NCBI GenBank assembly: GCA_003216835.1
Contig: QCIF01000005.1
Coordinates: 38,369 to 102,368, forward strand
DNA length: 64,000 nt
Direction: 5' to 3'
From: Prochlorococcus sp. AG-402-K10
Lineage (GTDB): Bacteria > Cyanobacteriota > Cyanobacteriia > PCC-6307 > Cyanobiaceae
The notes beneath the pieces are model-generated. The model worked only from the letters and a program-made list of their open reading frames with translations. It was not told the origin of the DNA and ran no database searches. Made by a program: the position numbers and the translations under genes. Below, in pieces: positions 10,007-21,343 of this stretch. Positions within the stretch are counted from its first letter, which is position 1; every line of letters starts with the position of its first letter.

Positions 10007-11233
10007 TTATATGCTAATTATTCTTTCCATTGCATCAATAACTTTTTTTCGAGAGTTAAAGGCTGACAAACGGAAATAACCTTCTCCTGACAATCCAAAT
10101 CCGCTTCCAGGAGTCCCTACTACATTTGCTTTTTCTAGCAGATAGTCGAAAAAGTCCCAAGAGGTCATTTGATCTGGAACTTTTATCCAAATATAAGGAG
10201 CGTTATCCCCACCATATACGGTAAAACCTGCCTTCTGAAGTTTATTTTTCATAATCTTGGCATTTTCCATATAAAAACCAATCAGATCTTTCACTTCTTT
10301 TTTACCATCAGAAGAATAAACCGCCTCAGCTCCCCTTTGAACAATGTAGCTCACTCCATTAAATTTAGTGGATTGTCGCCTATCCCAAAGAGACCATAAA
10401 TCAATTTTTTCACTTTTTGAATTCAAACCTGAAAGATTTTTAGGGATTACTGTATAAGCACATCTTACTCCTGTAAAACCAGCATTCTTTGAAAAGGATC
10501 TAAACTCTATAGCACAATCCTTTGCTCCCTCTATCTCATATATTGAATGAGGAAGATCCTTATCTTGAATAAAGGCTTCATAAGCGGCATCAAAAAGTAT
10601 TAATGAATTGTTTTGGTTTGCGTAATCAACCCATTTCTTCAAATCTACTTTAGTAATTGTTGCTCCAGTAGGATTATTAGGAAAACAAAGATATACAATA
10701 TCAACTTTACTCGAAGGTATTTCAGGCAAGAAATTATTTTCTTCATTTATTGGGAGATAAATTAAGCCCTGATAAGTTCCATCTTGGAGAGACTCTCCAG
10801 TTCTTCCAGTCATCACATTACTATCTACGTAAACTGGGTACACAGGATCTGTTACAGCAATTGAATTATTATTACCAAGAATGTCTAAAATATTACTACT
10901 GTCGCATTTTGATCCATCTGAAACAAAGATTTCCTCTGGAGATATTTGACAGCCTTTTGAAATAAATTCATTATCGGATATTTTTTCTCTAAGCCAGGGA
11001 TATCCTTGTTCTGGTCCATAACCTTTAAACCCATCTTTTGTTCCCATCTCATTTAAGGCTTTACTCATTGCATCTCGGCATGATTGAGGTAATGGTTCTG
11101 TTACATCGCCAATACCAAGCTTAATAATGTCACTACTACTATTATTCTGAATATAGGCATTAACTCTTTTAGAAATTTCAGGAAATAAATATCCTGCTTT
11201 TAGTTTTAAATAATTTTCGTTTACTTGAACCAC
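10007..11233 (-). CDS. dapL: LL-diaminopimelate aminotransferase
   Basis: This fold-type I PLP aminotransferase converts tetrahydrodipicolinate directly to LL-diaminopimelate with glutamate as amino donor, in the plant/cyanobacterial/chlamydial route to lysine and peptidoglycan. The 408-aa length is typical. Diagnostic segments are the N-terminal [32 protein letters not shown], the PLP-lysine loop [12 protein letters not shown], and C-terminal GTPGSGFG. The gene is followed by clpS. Its 5' flank is a 300-bp A/T-rich divergent spacer shared with rne. Confidence 0.96.
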   Translation of the reverse strand: MVQVNENYLKLKAGYLFPEISKRVNAYIQNNSSSDIIKLGIGDVTEPLPQSCRDAMSKALNEMGTKDGFKGYGPEQGYPWLREKISDNEFISKGCQISPEEIFVSDGSKCDSSNILDILGNNNSIAVTDPVYPVYVDSNVMTGRTGESLQDGTYQGLIYLPINEENNFLPEIPSSKVDIVYLCFPNNPTGATITKVDLKKWVDYANQNNSLILFDAAYEAFIQDKDLPHSIYEIEGAKDCAIEFRSFSKNAGFTGVRCAYTVIPKNLSGLNSKSEKIDLWSLWDRRQSTKFNGVSYIVQRGAEAVYSSDGKKEVKDLIGFYMENAKIMKNKLQKAGFTVYGGDNAPYIWIKVPDQMTSWDFFDYLLEKANVVGTPGSGFGLSGEGYFRLSAFNSRKKVIDAMERIISI

Positions 11234-11533
11234 TTTAGAGCAAAATGAAATTTAATCTTTAATAAGAATAATGGATCAATGTGCTTTAGTGATAATTAAA
11301 TGTTAAAATAATACTAGTTATGATTTAATTAAAATAATAATCATAGCTTACAATCAATTATAAATTGTTTGAAATTCCTCTAAAGCTAGTATAAGTAGCA
11401 TAATTTAACTGCTAATAATTATTTAAAAAAGTCAAATAATCCTAGCTAAAAATAATTGCTCATCGATTAAATAAAAATTAAATTATTTAATTTTAAATGA
11501 TTTTAAAATCCAAAACCTTCTTAAATTTACTTT
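11234..11533. other. Divergent dapL/rne intergenic spacer
   Basis: This 300-bp region is extremely A/T-rich and contains no coding sequence I can support. It must hold the promoters of dapL (minus) and rne (plus) and a long rne leader. A perfect A/T palindrome (AAATTAAAT-T-ATTTAATTT) lies at 11475-11493, about 40 bp before the rne ATG. No clear -35/-10 pair stands out. Confidence 0.5.
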
Positions 11534-13378
11534 ATGTCTCAGCAAATTGTCATAGCTGAGCAGGCGCGAATTGCAGCACTACTCACAGATGATCGAGTTG
11601 ATGAATTAATCGTCGCACAAGGTCAATATCAAATTGGGGATATTTTCTTAGGAACTGTTGAAAATGTTCTTCCTGGAATTGATGCTGCTTTCATAGATAT
11701 TGGTGAAAGTGATAAAAATGGTTTTATTCATGTCTCAGATCTAGGTCCATTAAAACTTAAAAAAGGTGTTTTAGGTATTACTGAATTACTAGAGCCAAAA
11801 CAAAAAGTTCTTGTACAAGTGATGAAGGAACCTACTGGAAATAAAGGACCTAGACTTAACGGAAATATCTCAATACCTGGGAAATACTTAATTTTGCAAC
11901 CTTATGGACAAGGTGTAAATATCTCTAGAAAAATTAACACCGAGACAGAAAGAAGTCGCTTAAGAGCTCTCGGAGTTTTAATAAAACCACCCAGCACAGG
12001 TATACTATTTAGAACAGAGTCAGAAAATATAAAAGAAGAATTAATCATTGAAGATTTAGAAAATTTAATTCAAAAATGGGAAGAAATTTTAAAATTATCA
12101 GAGAATTCTAATCCGCCAAATTTAATAAAGCGAGATAATGATTTTTCCCTAAAAATATTGAGAGATCATGTTAATTCAGCAACTAAAAAAATCATTATAG
12201 ACAATAAATTATTAGTAGATAAAGCAAAAGACTTTTTAAAAAGTAATGAATCTAATGTAGAAATTGGATTCCACGATAACGACTTAAACGAACATATTTT
12301 AGAAAAATACGAAATTAAGAAAACTATTCAGAAATCTCTTCAACCTAGAGTAGACCTACCTTCAGGAGGTTATATAATTATTGAACCAACTGAAGCCTTA
12401 ACAGTAATTGATGTCAATTCTGGATCTTTTACAAGATCCGCAAACTCAAGACAAACTGTTTTATGGACAAATTGCGAAGCAGCACTTGAAATCTCAAGGC
12501 AAATGAAATTAAGAAATATTGGAGGAGTTATCGTCGTAGATTTTATTGATATGGAATCCAGAAGAGATCAATTCCAGTTACTTGAACATTTTACTTCAAC
12601 CATAAAGGATGATTCTGCAAGACCTCAGATTGCTCAGTTAACTGAATTAGGGTTAGTAGAATTAACCAGAAGAAGACAAGGTCAAAACATATATGAATTA
12701 TTTGGGCAGAAGTGTAGTTATTGCAATGGATTAGGACATGTGGAGAATTTATTGAATTACGAAAATTATAATTTAGCAAGCAAAAATATTGGGGGTCAAC
12801 TTAATAAATCAAATACTGCAAAACCTCAAGTACTAGACAATATAGCGTTAATTGATAAGCAGGGGAAAATAGTTGAAAAAGAATTGCAGAACACTAATAA
12901 TTCAAATAAAGAAGATCTTCCTAATAAAAAGAAAAATGATGATGATATCTTGACATCTAATGCTAAAGAAAAAAACGTAATATCTATGGATCTTACTATT
13001 GATGAGAAAATTGTTTACAGTCAGTTAGGTATTAATCCACTAATAAAATTAGGGAAAGAATATATAACTAATAATAATCATGTACTTTTAAAGGAGGATG
13101 AAAATAAAGAAAAACAAGCTCTTGTAAAAAGCACTAAAAAATCAACAACAAAAAAATACACGAAAAAACAAAGTAAGCAAATCTTAAAATCAGAGGTGCA
13201 AGAAGAGATTGAGGAGAAAAGTAGCGATGAAGAAGTTAATACTATAAATACATTACCTAAAATAATTAATGAAAACGAGGAAGTTGAAGTAATAGACAAG
13301 GAAAGCGAACTTGAACTTACAGATGAGATAAATAATACAAGAAAAAAAAGGCGAAGATCTTCAGCAAGTATTGAATAA
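11534..13378 (+). CDS. rne: Ribonuclease E/G
   Basis: This endoribonuclease initiates mRNA decay and processes rRNA and tRNA. The product is 614 aa, the compact cyanobacterial form. The order is an N-terminal S1 domain ([23 protein letters not shown]), an RNase H-like/5'-sensor region, the catalytic segment VIDVNSGSF and VDFIDME, and the Zn-link C394-x2-C397 ([10 protein letters not shown]). A long variable, charged tail then ends in the basic cluster KKRRRSSA close to the C-terminus. A basic nonapeptide of this kind in cyanobacterial RNase E has been reported to bind PNPase. The stop overlaps the start of rnhB. Confidence 0.96.
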   Translation: MSQQIVIAEQARIAALLTDDRVDELIVAQGQYQIGDIFLGTVENVLPGIDAAFIDIGESDKNGFIHVSDLGPLKLKKGVLGITELLEPKQKVLVQVMKEPTGNKGPRLNGNISIPGKYLILQPYGQGVNISRKINTETERSRLRALGVLIKPPSTGILFRTESENIKEELIIEDLENLIQKWEEILKLSENSNPPNLIKRDNDFSLKILRDHVNSATKKIIIDNKLLVDKAKDFLKSNESNVEIGFHDNDLNEHILEKYEIKKTIQKSLQPRVDLPSGGYIIIEPTEALTVIDVNSGSFTRSANSRQTVLWTNCEAALEISRQMKLRNIGGVIVVDFIDMESRRDQFQLLEHFTSTIKDDSARPQIAQLTELGLVELTRRRQGQNIYELFGQKCSYCNGLGHVENLLNYENYNLASKNIGGQLNKSNTAKPQVLDNIALIDKQGKIVEKELQNTNNSNKEDLPNKKKNDDDILTSNAKEKNVISMDLTIDEKIVYSQLGINPLIKLGKEYITNNNHVLLKEDENKEKQALVKSTKKSTTKKYTKKQSKQILKSEVQEEIEEKSSDEEVNTINTLPKIINENEEVEVIDKESELELTDEINNTRKKRRRSSASIE

Positions 13379-13952
13379 ATTTTCTGAAATAGGAATTGAC
13401 GAAGTGGGCCGAGGAGCAGTTTTTGGACCAGTTTTCTCAGCAGCTTTATTTATAACAAAACAAAATGGATTAGCCCTAAAAAAATTAGGTGTAATGGATA
13501 GTAAAAAATTAACTCCAAAAAAAAGAGAATTTCTTGTACCCCATATAATTAAACTATCTTCAGATTACGGAATAGGGCAATCATCGGTAAGAGAAATAGA
13601 TGCATTTGGTATAAGAGTTGCAACTGAGCTTTCAATGATTAGAGCTGTAAAGAAATTAAGAAATAAACCGTCTGAACTACTAATTGACGGCCCACTATTG
13701 TTGAGACCTTGGGAGGGAAATCAAAGAAATATAGTTTCAGGGGATTCCAAATTTACTTCAATTGCTGCAGCAAGCATAATCGCAAAAGTATCTCGTGACA
13801 TTCTTATGGAAAGATTAGAGAAGAAATACCCTGGATATATGATCTTTAAAAATAAAGGATATGGAACTAGAGAACATATTTGCAGTATCCGAGAAAATGG
13901 AATAACTAATCTTCATAGGAAAAGTTTCCTGACAAAATCAAATCTGCTTTGA
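13371..13952 (+). CDS. rnhB: Ribonuclease HII
   Basis: RNase HII cleaves RNA of RNA-DNA hybrids and single ribonucleotides in DNA. Catalytic acids are visible at D10-E11 in IGIDEVGRG and in LLIDGPLLL. The segments [10 protein letters not shown] and SIIAKVSRD are family hallmarks. The length is 193 aa. The start is taken at TTG 13371, overlapping the rne stop by 8 bp; the frame is open back to 13332 but has no ATG or GTG there. It is probably translated by coupling to rne. The 3' end overlaps the convergent DUF1997 gene by 15 bp. Confidence 0.93.
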   Translation: MNKFSEIGIDEVGRGAVFGPVFSAALFITKQNGLALKKLGVMDSKKLTPKKREFLVPHIIKLSSDYGIGQSSVREIDAFGIRVATELSMIRAVKKLRNKPSELLIDGPLLLRPWEGNQRNIVSGDSKFTSIAAASIIAKVSRDILMERLEKKYPGYMIFKNKGYGTREHICSIRENGITNLHRKSFLTKSNLL

Positions 13953-14456
13953 TTCACACCAATCTAAAAAATCTTTCACTAATTGTTGTTGAACCCTGGC
14001 CTTTATCCCTAATAAGATCCCATTTAAAACAGAATGGCCAGTAGATTCCAATATTGTCTTTGGAACGAGCTTCAATAAAGGGGGTTGACTTACCGAAACA
14101 CCTAAAAGAGCTTCTCCCTCTAATCCAATATCAGTTGCTTGTAAATTTGCTTTCAAAATGAGCTTAAAATCATCTATCATCCCTAAACCGTCTAATTTAC
14201 TATCAAGCGCGCTCATTGTTAAAACACCATCTTTATTCTCTACGCCAATTGATACAACAGGATTAATATCTAATTGAAAAACCTTAAAACTTGTTACTGT
14301 ATACTTATACTTACCTTCCCCTTCATGAACTAATTTTCTGGAGTCCAGCATTGCTCCAACAACTCTTTCTTCTTCCAAAAGATAGTTAGAAAGATATTCT
14401 TTATTACTTGTCACAGAAAGGTTTAATTTCTGTTTAGCATCAAAAGCCAATAACAT
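13938..14456 (-). CDS. DUF1997-family protein
   Basis: The protein is 172 aa and soluble, with no transmembrane segment. The pattern fits the DUF1997 family of cyanobacteria and plastids: [11 protein letters not shown] at the start, [20 protein letters not shown] in the middle, and a C-terminal [22 protein letters not shown] helix. It looks like a lipid- or ligand-binding beta fold; the function is unknown. It is tail-to-tail with rnhB (15-bp overlap) and divergent from pheA. Confidence 0.75.
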   Translation of the reverse strand: MLLAFDAKQKLNLSVTSNKEYLSNYLLEEERVVGAMLDSRKLVHEGEGKYKYTVTSFKVFQLDINPVVSIGVENKDGVLTMSALDSKLDGLGMIDDFKLILKANLQATDIGLEGEALLGVSVSQPPLLKLVPKTILESTGHSVLNGILLGIKARVQQQLVKDFLDWCESKQI

Positions 14457-14508
14457 TTTCTATATACCTCCGATCCTTATTTGATTTCTTTTTTTCTTAC
14501 AATTAATC

Positions 14509-15354
14509 ATGAGCAAACAAGTTGCATATTTAGGTCCTAAAGGGACATACGCAGAAAAAGCAGCTCATATTTTATCAAAGCTTGCCGGTTTTCAGACACC
14601 TATATTTGTACCATGTAATGGGCTAAATTCGGTCATTAAATCAATAGCCTACAACAATTGTGATGCTGCAGTAGTACCTATAGAAAACTCTGTAGAAGGA
14701 GGTGTTACAGCAACGTTAGATTCACTTTGGAAATTTCCTGATATTAATATCAACAAAGCAATTGTATTACCGATAAAACATGCATTAATAAGTAATGGTG
14801 AAATTTCAGACATATCAGAAGTATTATCGCACCCGCAAGCCTTAGCTCAATGTTCCGAATGGTTATCTGAACATCTTCCAAACGCAATCACTCTTCCCAC
14901 CAATTCAACATCAGAAGCTGTAAATATGATAAAAAATAGTACATTTAGAGCTGCGATTGGATCAAAATCATTAATAGAAATAAAAGGACTAAAAGAATTA
15001 GCTTTCCCTATTAATGATGTACCAGGTAATTGCACACGATTTGTCTTGTTAAGCAAGGAAGCTATTTCTTCGAAAGTCAATATTGCCAGTTTTGCTTTCT
15101 CTTTGCTCTCTAATAAGCCTGGTGCCTTACTTAAAGCATTAAATTATATTGCAGAGTTTGGATTCAATATGAGTAAAATAGAATCAAGGCCTTCTAAGAG
15201 AGAATTAGGAGAGTATATAATTTATGTTGATTTAGAGATAAAAAGTCAAAAAAGTATTGAAACTATTTCAGATTTAAAACAACGCATAAAACCTTTATGT
15301 GAGCATTTCATAGATTTCGGTTGTTATTACTCTCAGAATATTGATTTAGATTAA
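14509..15354 (+). CDS. pheA: Prephenate dehydratase
   Basis: This enzyme converts prephenate to phenylpyruvate in phenylalanine synthesis. The product is 281 aa, monofunctional (no chorismate mutase domain). The dehydratase domain begins with AYLGPKGTYAEKAA and includes IENSVEGGV and the catalytic-type NCTRFVLL motif. A C-terminal ACT domain (FSLLSNKPGALLKAL with ESRP) indicates feedback control by phenylalanine. It is divergent from the DUF1997 gene (52 bp between start codons) and convergent with the methyltransferase gene 1 bp away. Confidence 0.96.
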   Translation: MSKQVAYLGPKGTYAEKAAHILSKLAGFQTPIFVPCNGLNSVIKSIAYNNCDAAVVPIENSVEGGVTATLDSLWKFPDININKAIVLPIKHALISNGEISDISEVLSHPQALAQCSEWLSEHLPNAITLPTNSTSEAVNMIKNSTFRAAIGSKSLIEIKGLKELAFPINDVPGNCTRFVLLSKEAISSKVNIASFAFSLLSNKPGALLKALNYIAEFGFNMSKIESRPSKRELGEYIIYVDLEIKSQKSIETISDLKQRIKPLCEHFIDFGCYYSQNIDLD

Positions 15355-15355
15355 T

Positions 15356-16294
15356 TTAGCCTCTACATTTATAAACTCCAAATTCCATTAAACCTTTTCT
15401 AAAGGCCCAATTCATAAGAAGTATTGTAGGAATCTCTCTTATAGACTTTATTAATGCTAGAGGGCCAAGAGATAAAATTGCAATAGGTCTTCTGAATCCC
15501 TCAATAATTGAGTCATACCAAGATGGATTAGTATAAGAATTCCAATTCTCAGAAATAACTTTACCTGAACTATTTTTATTCTGTTGAAGAATATTAACAA
15601 AGTCATTAATACTTATAAAATCTGGATGAACCCACTGTTCGAGTAATTGGTTTAGGATAATTTTTTCAAAAAAAGATGGAGGATTAGTTTTTAAATCTCT
15701 TGAGTTCCAATCAGCTAATGCCATATATCCACCAGGCCTTAAAGCTCTTAACATTTCGTCAGCAAACTTAGTTTTATCATTCATATGGGCGCCTGCTTCT
15801 ACACTCCAAATACCATCAAATGCTCCATCTTCAAATTCTAAATCCAAAGCATCCATAACTTGAAAGTTGCAATTAAGTTCATAAGGAGTAAGTTCTATTG
15901 CCCTTTTAACTTGAGCCGGACTAATGGTTATTCCTGTAACATTAAATCCATAATACTTTGCAAGAATCCTTGAACTTCCTCCAATTCCACAGCCTACATC
16001 CAATATCCGAGATCCTTTTGGTAATCTATCTAAACCACTCCAACGAACTAACTCATGAACGAAGTTTACTTTAGCCTGTCTAAAATCAGTATTATTCTCA
16101 TCTAAGGCATAGAAACCCAAATGTATATGTTCACCCCATAATCTCTCAAGTAGTTTATCTTGAGTCCATGAATCATATGCCGATGCCACTGTTCCAGAAG
16201 AAATAAATTTTCTAGTATTAATTCTCCAAAGTATTAAAGAGACAGATACAAAAATAAATAATAAAAATATAAGTGGTAATAAAAATTCCAACAT
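15356..16294 (-). CDS. MPBQ/MSBQ-type methyltransferase (plastoquinone/tocopherol pathway)
   Basis: This SAM-dependent methyltransferase is 312 aa. An N-terminal membrane anchor spans residues 1-23. AYDSWTQDKLLERLWGEHIHLGFY follows, then the SAM-binding motif ILDVGCGIGGSS, GITISPAQVKRA and SVEAGAHM. These features and the C-terminal IREIPTILLMNWAFRKGL closely recall the Synechocystis sll0418 enzyme, which methylates 2-methyl-6-phytyl- and 2-methyl-6-solanyl-benzoquinone. The tocopherol versus plastoquinone role in this organism is inferred. It abuts the Lon-N gene (start directly after that stop) and forms a two-gene unit with it. Confidence 0.82.
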   Translation of the reverse strand: MLEFLLPLIFLLFIFVSVSLILWRINTRKFISSGTVASAYDSWTQDKLLERLWGEHIHLGFYALDENNTDFRQAKVNFVHELVRWSGLDRLPKGSRILDVGCGIGGSSRILAKYYGFNVTGITISPAQVKRAIELTPYELNCNFQVMDALDLEFEDGAFDGIWSVEAGAHMNDKTKFADEMLRALRPGGYMALADWNSRDLKTNPPSFFEKIILNQLLEQWVHPDFISINDFVNILQQNKNSSGKVISENWNSYTNPSWYDSIIEGFRRPIAILSLGPLALIKSIREIPTILLMNWAFRKGLMEFGVYKCRG

Positions 16295-16951
16295 TTAATT
16301 TTCTTTAATATCAGGAAAACTCTCTTTCAAGGCCGTTCTTGCTGCTAACTGTTTTCTTGTATGATCTAGCATTTCAAACTCCCTTTGTAAACGTGTATAA
16401 GTATTTCTCTCTTCTAATAATCTTTGCTGTTCCTCCGCAACAGGTCCTCCTAGATGAGAACCTATCCAAAACGATAATTCCATTGGGTTATTAGGTAATT
16501 TCTCAGGAAGATTTTTTTTGGAATTGGTCAATTTACTTGTTAATTTGACAACATCACTCAGTGCTTCAGTAACAGAATCTTTTAAAGCATCTAACTTCTG
16601 CAAATTATCAACATTTTCGTCATTAATCCAACTCACCATTGCAGAGCAATATGGGGTTGAACGAACAATTTCTAAAATTTGAAATCTTTGTTGACCAAGG
16701 GTAATAATATTACTTCTTCCATCTTCTGCCGTTTGGTGCTTTATTATCTGGGCACAGCAACCTACATGTGCCATACTTTTAGTATTCGGATCCCATTTAA
16801 TGACTCCGAACATAGAGTCTGTTTCAAGTACCGACTTCAACATTATTCTGTATCTTGATTCAAATATATGTAAAGGCAATACTTCTTGTGGGAAAAGAAC
16901 TACCTCTGGCAAAGGAAATAAAGGTAATTCCCTTACTGAGAGCTCTCCCAT
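16295..16951 (-). CDS. Lon N-terminal (LON substrate-binding) domain protein
   Basis: The 218-aa protein consists of a Lon-N/PUA-like domain (ELPLFPLPEVVLFPQEVLPLHIFESRYR, then QRFQILE) without the Lon ATPase or protease domains. A predicted C-terminal coiled coil follows (EEQQRLLEERNTYTRLQREFE). Stand-alone LON-domain proteins are common in cyanobacteria and their role is unknown. It is the first gene of a unit with the MPBQ/MSBQ-type methyltransferase and lies 57 bp downstream of rpsJ on the same strand. Confidence 0.85.
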   Translation of the reverse strand: MGELSVRELPLFPLPEVVLFPQEVLPLHIFESRYRIMLKSVLETDSMFGVIKWDPNTKSMAHVGCCAQIIKHQTAEDGRSNIITLGQQRFQILEIVRSTPYCSAMVSWINDENVDNLQKLDALKDSVTEALSDVVKLTSKLTNSKKNLPEKLPNNPMELSFWIGSHLGGPVAEEQQRLLEERNTYTRLQREFEMLDHTRKQLAARTALKESFPDIKEN

Positions 16952-17008
16952 TTAAACCTCATTTATTACAAGTTTATACTAGTAAATTAAAGTCCATTTC
17001 GGGCTTTC

Positions 17009-17329
17009 TTAAAGTTTCACTTCTATATCGACACCACTAGGAAGATCCAGCTTCATTAATGCATCAATAGTTTTAGCTGATGGACTATAAATATCAATTA
17101 TTCTTCTATGCGTTCTTGTTTCAAAATGCTCTCTAGAATCCTTATCTACATGTGGAGATCTTAGAACACAATAAATTTTTCTTTTCGTGGGTAAAGGGAT
17201 AGGACCAATAGCTGAGGCAGCTGTTGTATCAGCTGTTTGTATTATTTTGTCACAAGATAAATCAAGCATTCTTCTATCAAATGCTTTAAGTCTTATTCGT
17301 ATTTTTTGTTGTGCAATAGATGCAGTCAT
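17009..17329 (-). CDS. rpsJ: 30S ribosomal protein S10
   Basis: S10 (106 aa) carries the conserved [10 protein letters not shown] start, [27 protein letters not shown] and the C-terminal [11 protein letters not shown]. It belongs to the 30S head and also acts as NusE in antitermination. Here it is at the end of the str cluster after tuf, the usual cyanobacterial position, rather than at the head of the S10 operon. A strong hairpin lies in the 98-bp gap to tuf. Confidence 0.97.
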   Translation of the reverse strand: MTASIAQQKIRIRLKAFDRRMLDLSCDKIIQTADTTAASAIGPIPLPTKRKIYCVLRSPHVDKDSREHFETRTHRRIIDIYSPSAKTIDALMKLDLPSGVDIEVKL

Positions 17330-17353
17330 AATTTCAAATTAACTTCTAGTAGA

Positions 17354-17376
17354 AGGGTTGTTCATTAAACAACCCT
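17354..17376 (-). other. Perfect 9-bp hairpin between tuf and rpsJ
   Basis: AGGGTTGTT pairs perfectly with AACAACCCT around a 5-nt loop. Read on the coding (minus) strand it is followed by TCTACTAG, not a U-run, so it is not a classic intrinsic terminator for tuf. It could be an intercistronic processing or stability element that sets tuf and rpsJ mRNA levels apart. Confidence 0.5.
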
Positions 17377-17427
17377 AATCTATTTGTTTATTTTAAGTGA
17401 TTGAGGGTAACTTCTAAGAAATAGAAA

Positions 17428-18627
17428 TTATTTAATTATTTTAGAAACAACACCGGCTCCAATAGTGCGTCCTCCTTCACGAATAGCAAAGCGCATTCCC
17501 TGTTCAATAGCTACTGGACAAATTAATTCTCCAGTCATTTTAATTCTATCTCCAGGCATAACCATCTCAACATTAGATCCATCATCAGAAGTAAATGCCG
17601 TAATTTGGCCTGTTACATCAGTTGTTCTAATATAGAATTGTGGTCTATATCCCGCAAAGAAAGGCGTGTGTCTGCCACCTTCTTCTTTTTTCAGAACATA
17701 AACTTCTCCTTCAAATTTTGTATGAGGAGTAATTGATCCTTTCTTGACAAGAACCATTCCTCTTTCTATATCTTCTTTTTCAACACCCCTAAGCAGTAGT
17801 CCAACATTATCACCTGCCATTCCTTCATCAAGCATCTTACGGAACATTTCTACACCAGTAACAGTAGTTAGTCTTGTTTCCTTAATACCAACAATTTCTA
17901 CTTCCTCTCCTTTTAAGACTTTACCTCTCTCAATTCTACCTGTAGCAACTGTTCCTCTACCTGTAATTGAGAATACGTCTTCAACCGCCATCAAAAATGG
18001 CTTATCAACTTCTCGCTCTGGTTCAGGGATACTCTCGTCAACAGCCTTCATTAATTCTTCAATTTTTGATTCCCACGTAGAATCTCCTTCTAACGCTTTT
18101 AAACCTGAAACTTGAACGATAGGTATATCATCGCCTGGGAAATCATAACTATCTAGAAGTTCTCTAATTTCCATTTCAACAAGTTCAATGATTTCTTCGT
18201 CATCAACCATGTCACATTTATTCAAAGCAACTACTAATGCTGGTACACCAACTTGTTTAGCTAAAAGAATATGCTCTTTTGTTTGAGCCATAGGACCATC
18301 TGTTGCCGCACAAACCAAAATTGCACCATCCATTTGAGCAGCACCTGTGATCATATTTTTTACATAATCAGCATGACCTGGGCAGTCAACATGGGCGTAA
18401 TGTCTTCCTGCAGTTTCATATTCAACGTGTGCAGTATTAATTGTAATGCCACGTTCTCTTTCTTCTGGAGCACCATCTATGTCTCCATAATCTTGAGCTT
18501 GTGCTTGACCTTTTTTAGCTAATACGTTTGTAATAGCAGCAGTAAGGGTTGTTTTTCCATGGTCAACATGGCCAATAGTACCTATGTTGACATGTGGTTT
18601 GTTTCTTTCGAACTTCTCGCGAGCCAT
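17428..18627 (-). CDS. tuf: Elongation factor Tu
   Basis: EF-Tu delivers aminoacyl-tRNA to the ribosome as a GTP complex. The product is 399 aa. G1 is GHVDHGKT (19-26), followed by DCPGHADY and the NKCD specificity motif; the C-terminal domains II and III are complete. The codon choice is visibly more biased than in neighbouring accessory genes, as expected for high expression. It lies 45 bp after fusA in the order rpsL-rpsG-fusA-tuf-rpsJ. Confidence 0.98.
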   Translation of the reverse strand: MAREKFERNKPHVNIGTIGHVDHGKTTLTAAITNVLAKKGQAQAQDYGDIDGAPEERERGITINTAHVEYETAGRHYAHVDCPGHADYVKNMITGAAQMDGAILVCAATDGPMAQTKEHILLAKQVGVPALVVALNKCDMVDDEEIIELVEMEIRELLDSYDFPGDDIPIVQVSGLKALEGDSTWESKIEELMKAVDESIPEPEREVDKPFLMAVEDVFSITGRGTVATGRIERGKVLKGEEVEIVGIKETRLTTVTGVEMFRKMLDEGMAGDNVGLLLRGVEKEDIERGMVLVKKGSITPHTKFEGEVYVLKKEEGGRHTPFFAGYRPQFYIRTTDVTGQITAFTSDDGSNVEMVMPGDRIKMTGELICPVAIEQGMRFAIREGGRTIGAGVVSKIIK

Positions 18628-18672
18628 TTGAATTAAAGAATCGAGGGTTTAAGTTTGTTTATAGTTCAGAGA

Positions 18673-20748
18673 TCAGGAATTGCCCTGATTCTTGGAAATG
18701 ATAGCTTCCGCCACATTACGAGGAACTTCCTCGTAATTTGCGAACTCCATTGAAAATATACCCCGACCTTGAGTCATTGATCGGAGTTGAGTGGCATAAC
18801 CGAACATTTCGGCTAAAGGCACTTTGGCCTGCACCTTGGACAATCCATCATCAACAGATTGTCCTTCGACTTGACCTCTCCTGGAGGAAAGATCGCCAAT
18901 AACAGATCCAAGAAAGTCGTCAGGACTTTCGACCTCAACTTTCATCATAGGCTCTAAAAGCACAGGGTTACATTTTTTAACCCCATCTTTAAAAGCCATG
19001 GATCCTGCTATTTTGAAGGCCATTTCAGATGAGTCTACATCGTGGAACGAACCATCGACTAGTGTTACTTTTACATCAATAAGTGGATAACCGGCAAGAA
19101 CACCTGATTCGCATGTTTCCTTCATCCCATTTGATGCAGGTCCAATATACTCTTTTGGAACAGCTCCGCCAACAATTTTGTTAACGAATTCAAAACCTTT
19201 ACCAACTTCAGCCGGTTCCATTTCAATTATCACATGACCATATTGACCTTTTCCTCCAGTTTGCCTTGCATATTTACCTTCCCCAGTAGAACTTGTTCGT
19301 ATGGTCTCCCTGTAAGAAACCTGAGGAGCTCCAATATTTGCTTCAACCTTAAATTCTCTTAACATTCTATCAACAAGTATTTCCAAATGTAATTCACCCA
19401 TACCTGCGATAACAGTCTGATTTGTCTCCGGATCAGTACTAACTCTAAATGTTGGATCTTCCTCTGACAAAGCTGTTAAAGCCTTGGATAATTTCTCCAT
19501 ATCGCCTTTAGTTTTTGGCTCAACAGCAACAGAAATAACTGGCTCAGGGATAAACAAAGTCTCCAGAACTATTGGATCCTCAGTGTTACATAAAGTATCA
19601 CCTGTAGTGGTATTCTTTAGACCCAAAACTGCCCCTAAATCTCCAGCTCTTAACTCATCAACTTCTTCTCTTTCATCAGCTTTGAGTATAACCAATCTAG
19701 AAATTCTTTCTTTAGCGTCTTTTGTAGAATTCATTACGTAACTACCCTTTGATAGAACACCTGAATACATCCTTACGAAAGTTAGTTTTCCATATGGGTC
19801 TGACATAACCTTAAAAGCTAAAGCACTGAAAGGAGCATTATCGTCGGAGGGTCTAACATCCTCTTTCCCACTTGGCAAAACACCTTGTATTGGCTTTACA
19901 TCAACTGGAGCCGGCAAGTAATCAACCACAGCATCCAAGACTAGTTGAACACCTTTATTTTTAAATGCAGAACCACATAAAACAGGAACCAATCCATGCT
20001 TTAAAACCCCTTCCCTAATACCCTTCTTTAGTTGTTCTTCAGATAGCTCTCCTGTTTCTAGAAATATTTCTATTAATTCCTCATCATTCTCTGCAACGCT
20101 TTCCATCAATTTATTGCGCCATTCTGAAGCTTCTTTCTGCATGTCGGAAGGAATAGGAGCCTCTTCAATATCAGTACCTAAATCATTTTTGTATAAATAA
20201 GCTTTGTTACCTACTAAATCGATAATGCCTGATAGATCACCTTCTGCTCCAATAGGAAGCTGAATAGGAAGTGCATTAGCTTTAAGTCGATCTTTGATTT
20301 GCTTATTAACTTTCAAGAAGTCCGCTCCAGTTCTATCCATCTTATTTACGAATACCATTCTTGGAACAGAGTACCTATCAGCTTGACGCCAAACAGTTTC
20401 AGATTGAGGTTGAACTCCACCTACAGCACAAAAAACAGCTATAACACCGTCCAATACTCTCATTGATCTTTCAACTTCAATTGTAAAATCAACGTGTCCA
20501 GGAGTATCTATTATATTAATTCTATGATCCTGCCAGCTTGTAGATATTGCAGCAGCAGTAATAGTAATTCCTCTCTCTCTTTCTTGATCCATCCAATCTG
20601 TTACTGCAGCACCATCATGAACTTCTCCAATTTTGTGAACAACACCTGAATAAAACAAAATTCGTTCAGTAGTAGTAGTCTTCCCTGCATCAATATGAGC
20701 GGCTATACCTATGTTCCTTACTCGTTCTAGGGGAAAGTCGCGTGCCAA
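18673..20748 (-). CDS. fusA: Elongation factor G
   Basis: EF-G drives translocation of tRNA and mRNA. The product is 691 aa with a G1 loop AHIDAGKTT (17-25), RGITITAAA switch I, DTPGHVDF and NKMDRTGAD, then domains II-V ending in [19 protein letters not shown]. Full length and with no odd residues in the motifs checked. It sits 99 bp downstream of rpsG in the str cluster. Confidence 0.98.
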   Translation of the reverse strand: MARDFPLERVRNIGIAAHIDAGKTTTTERILFYSGVVHKIGEVHDGAAVTDWMDQERERGITITAAAISTSWQDHRINIIDTPGHVDFTIEVERSMRVLDGVIAVFCAVGGVQPQSETVWRQADRYSVPRMVFVNKMDRTGADFLKVNKQIKDRLKANALPIQLPIGAEGDLSGIIDLVGNKAYLYKNDLGTDIEEAPIPSDMQKEASEWRNKLMESVAENDEELIEIFLETGELSEEQLKKGIREGVLKHGLVPVLCGSAFKNKGVQLVLDAVVDYLPAPVDVKPIQGVLPSGKEDVRPSDDNAPFSALAFKVMSDPYGKLTFVRMYSGVLSKGSYVMNSTKDAKERISRLVILKADEREEVDELRAGDLGAVLGLKNTTTGDTLCNTEDPIVLETLFIPEPVISVAVEPKTKGDMEKLSKALTALSEEDPTFRVSTDPETNQTVIAGMGELHLEILVDRMLREFKVEANIGAPQVSYRETIRTSSTGEGKYARQTGGKGQYGHVIIEMEPAEVGKGFEFVNKIVGGAVPKEYIGPASNGMKETCESGVLAGYPLIDVKVTLVDGSFHDVDSSEMAFKIAGSMAFKDGVKKCNPVLLEPMMKVEVESPDDFLGSVIGDLSSRRGQVEGQSVDDGLSKVQAKVPLAEMFGYATQLRSMTQGRGIFSMEFANYEEVPRNVAEAIISKNQGNS

Positions 20749-20847
20749 TTTTAAAGCTCCAAATAGTAATGATTTACAAATAAATAGTGTTTACATTAAA
20801 AGTAAACTTTTCTAATAATAAACTAATTAAGTACCTTTTTGAATAAA

Positions 20848-21318
20848 TTAATATCTGTAATGAGCAAAAGCTTTATTAGCCTCTGCCATTTTATGAGTAT
20901 CCTCCCTTTTTTTCACCGCACTACCAGTTTCATTGGCGGCATCCATTAATTCCCCAGCTAATTTTTGTGACATGCTTTTCCCATTTCTCGCGCGAGAAAA
21001 TGTAACAAGCCATCTTAAAGCCATAGCAGTTCCTCTTTCTTGACGTACTTCCATGGGTACTTGATAAGTTGCTCCACCAACTCTTCTTGCTCTCACTTCA
21101 ACAAGAGGAGTAGCATTCTTAACAGCTGTTTCAAACAATTCAACAGCATCAGAACCTGTCCTCTCACTTATTAAAGAAAAAGCATCAGATAATATTCTTT
21201 GCGCAGTAGATTTTTTGCCATGCTTCATAAGCCTAGAAATCATCATTGAGGCAAGACGACTATTAAACTTAGGATCTGGAAGAACTGGTCTTTTTACTGC
21301 TGCGTTACGACGTGACAT
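20848..21318 (-). CDS. rpsG: 30S ribosomal protein S7
   Basis: S7 (156 aa) nucleates assembly of the 30S head and in many bacteria represses the str operon. The N-terminal [20 protein letters not shown] and the [13 protein letters not shown] segment are diagnostic. It lies 25 bp after rpsL. Confidence 0.98.
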   Translation of the reverse strand: MSRRNAAVKRPVLPDPKFNSRLASMMISRLMKHGKKSTAQRILSDAFSLISERTGSDAVELFETAVKNATPLVEVRARRVGGATYQVPMEVRQERGTAMALRWLVTFSRARNGKSMSQKLAGELMDAANETGSAVKKREDTHKMAEANKAFAHYRY

Positions 21319-21343
21319 GTTTTTAGAAAGTGTTGTTTACAAA

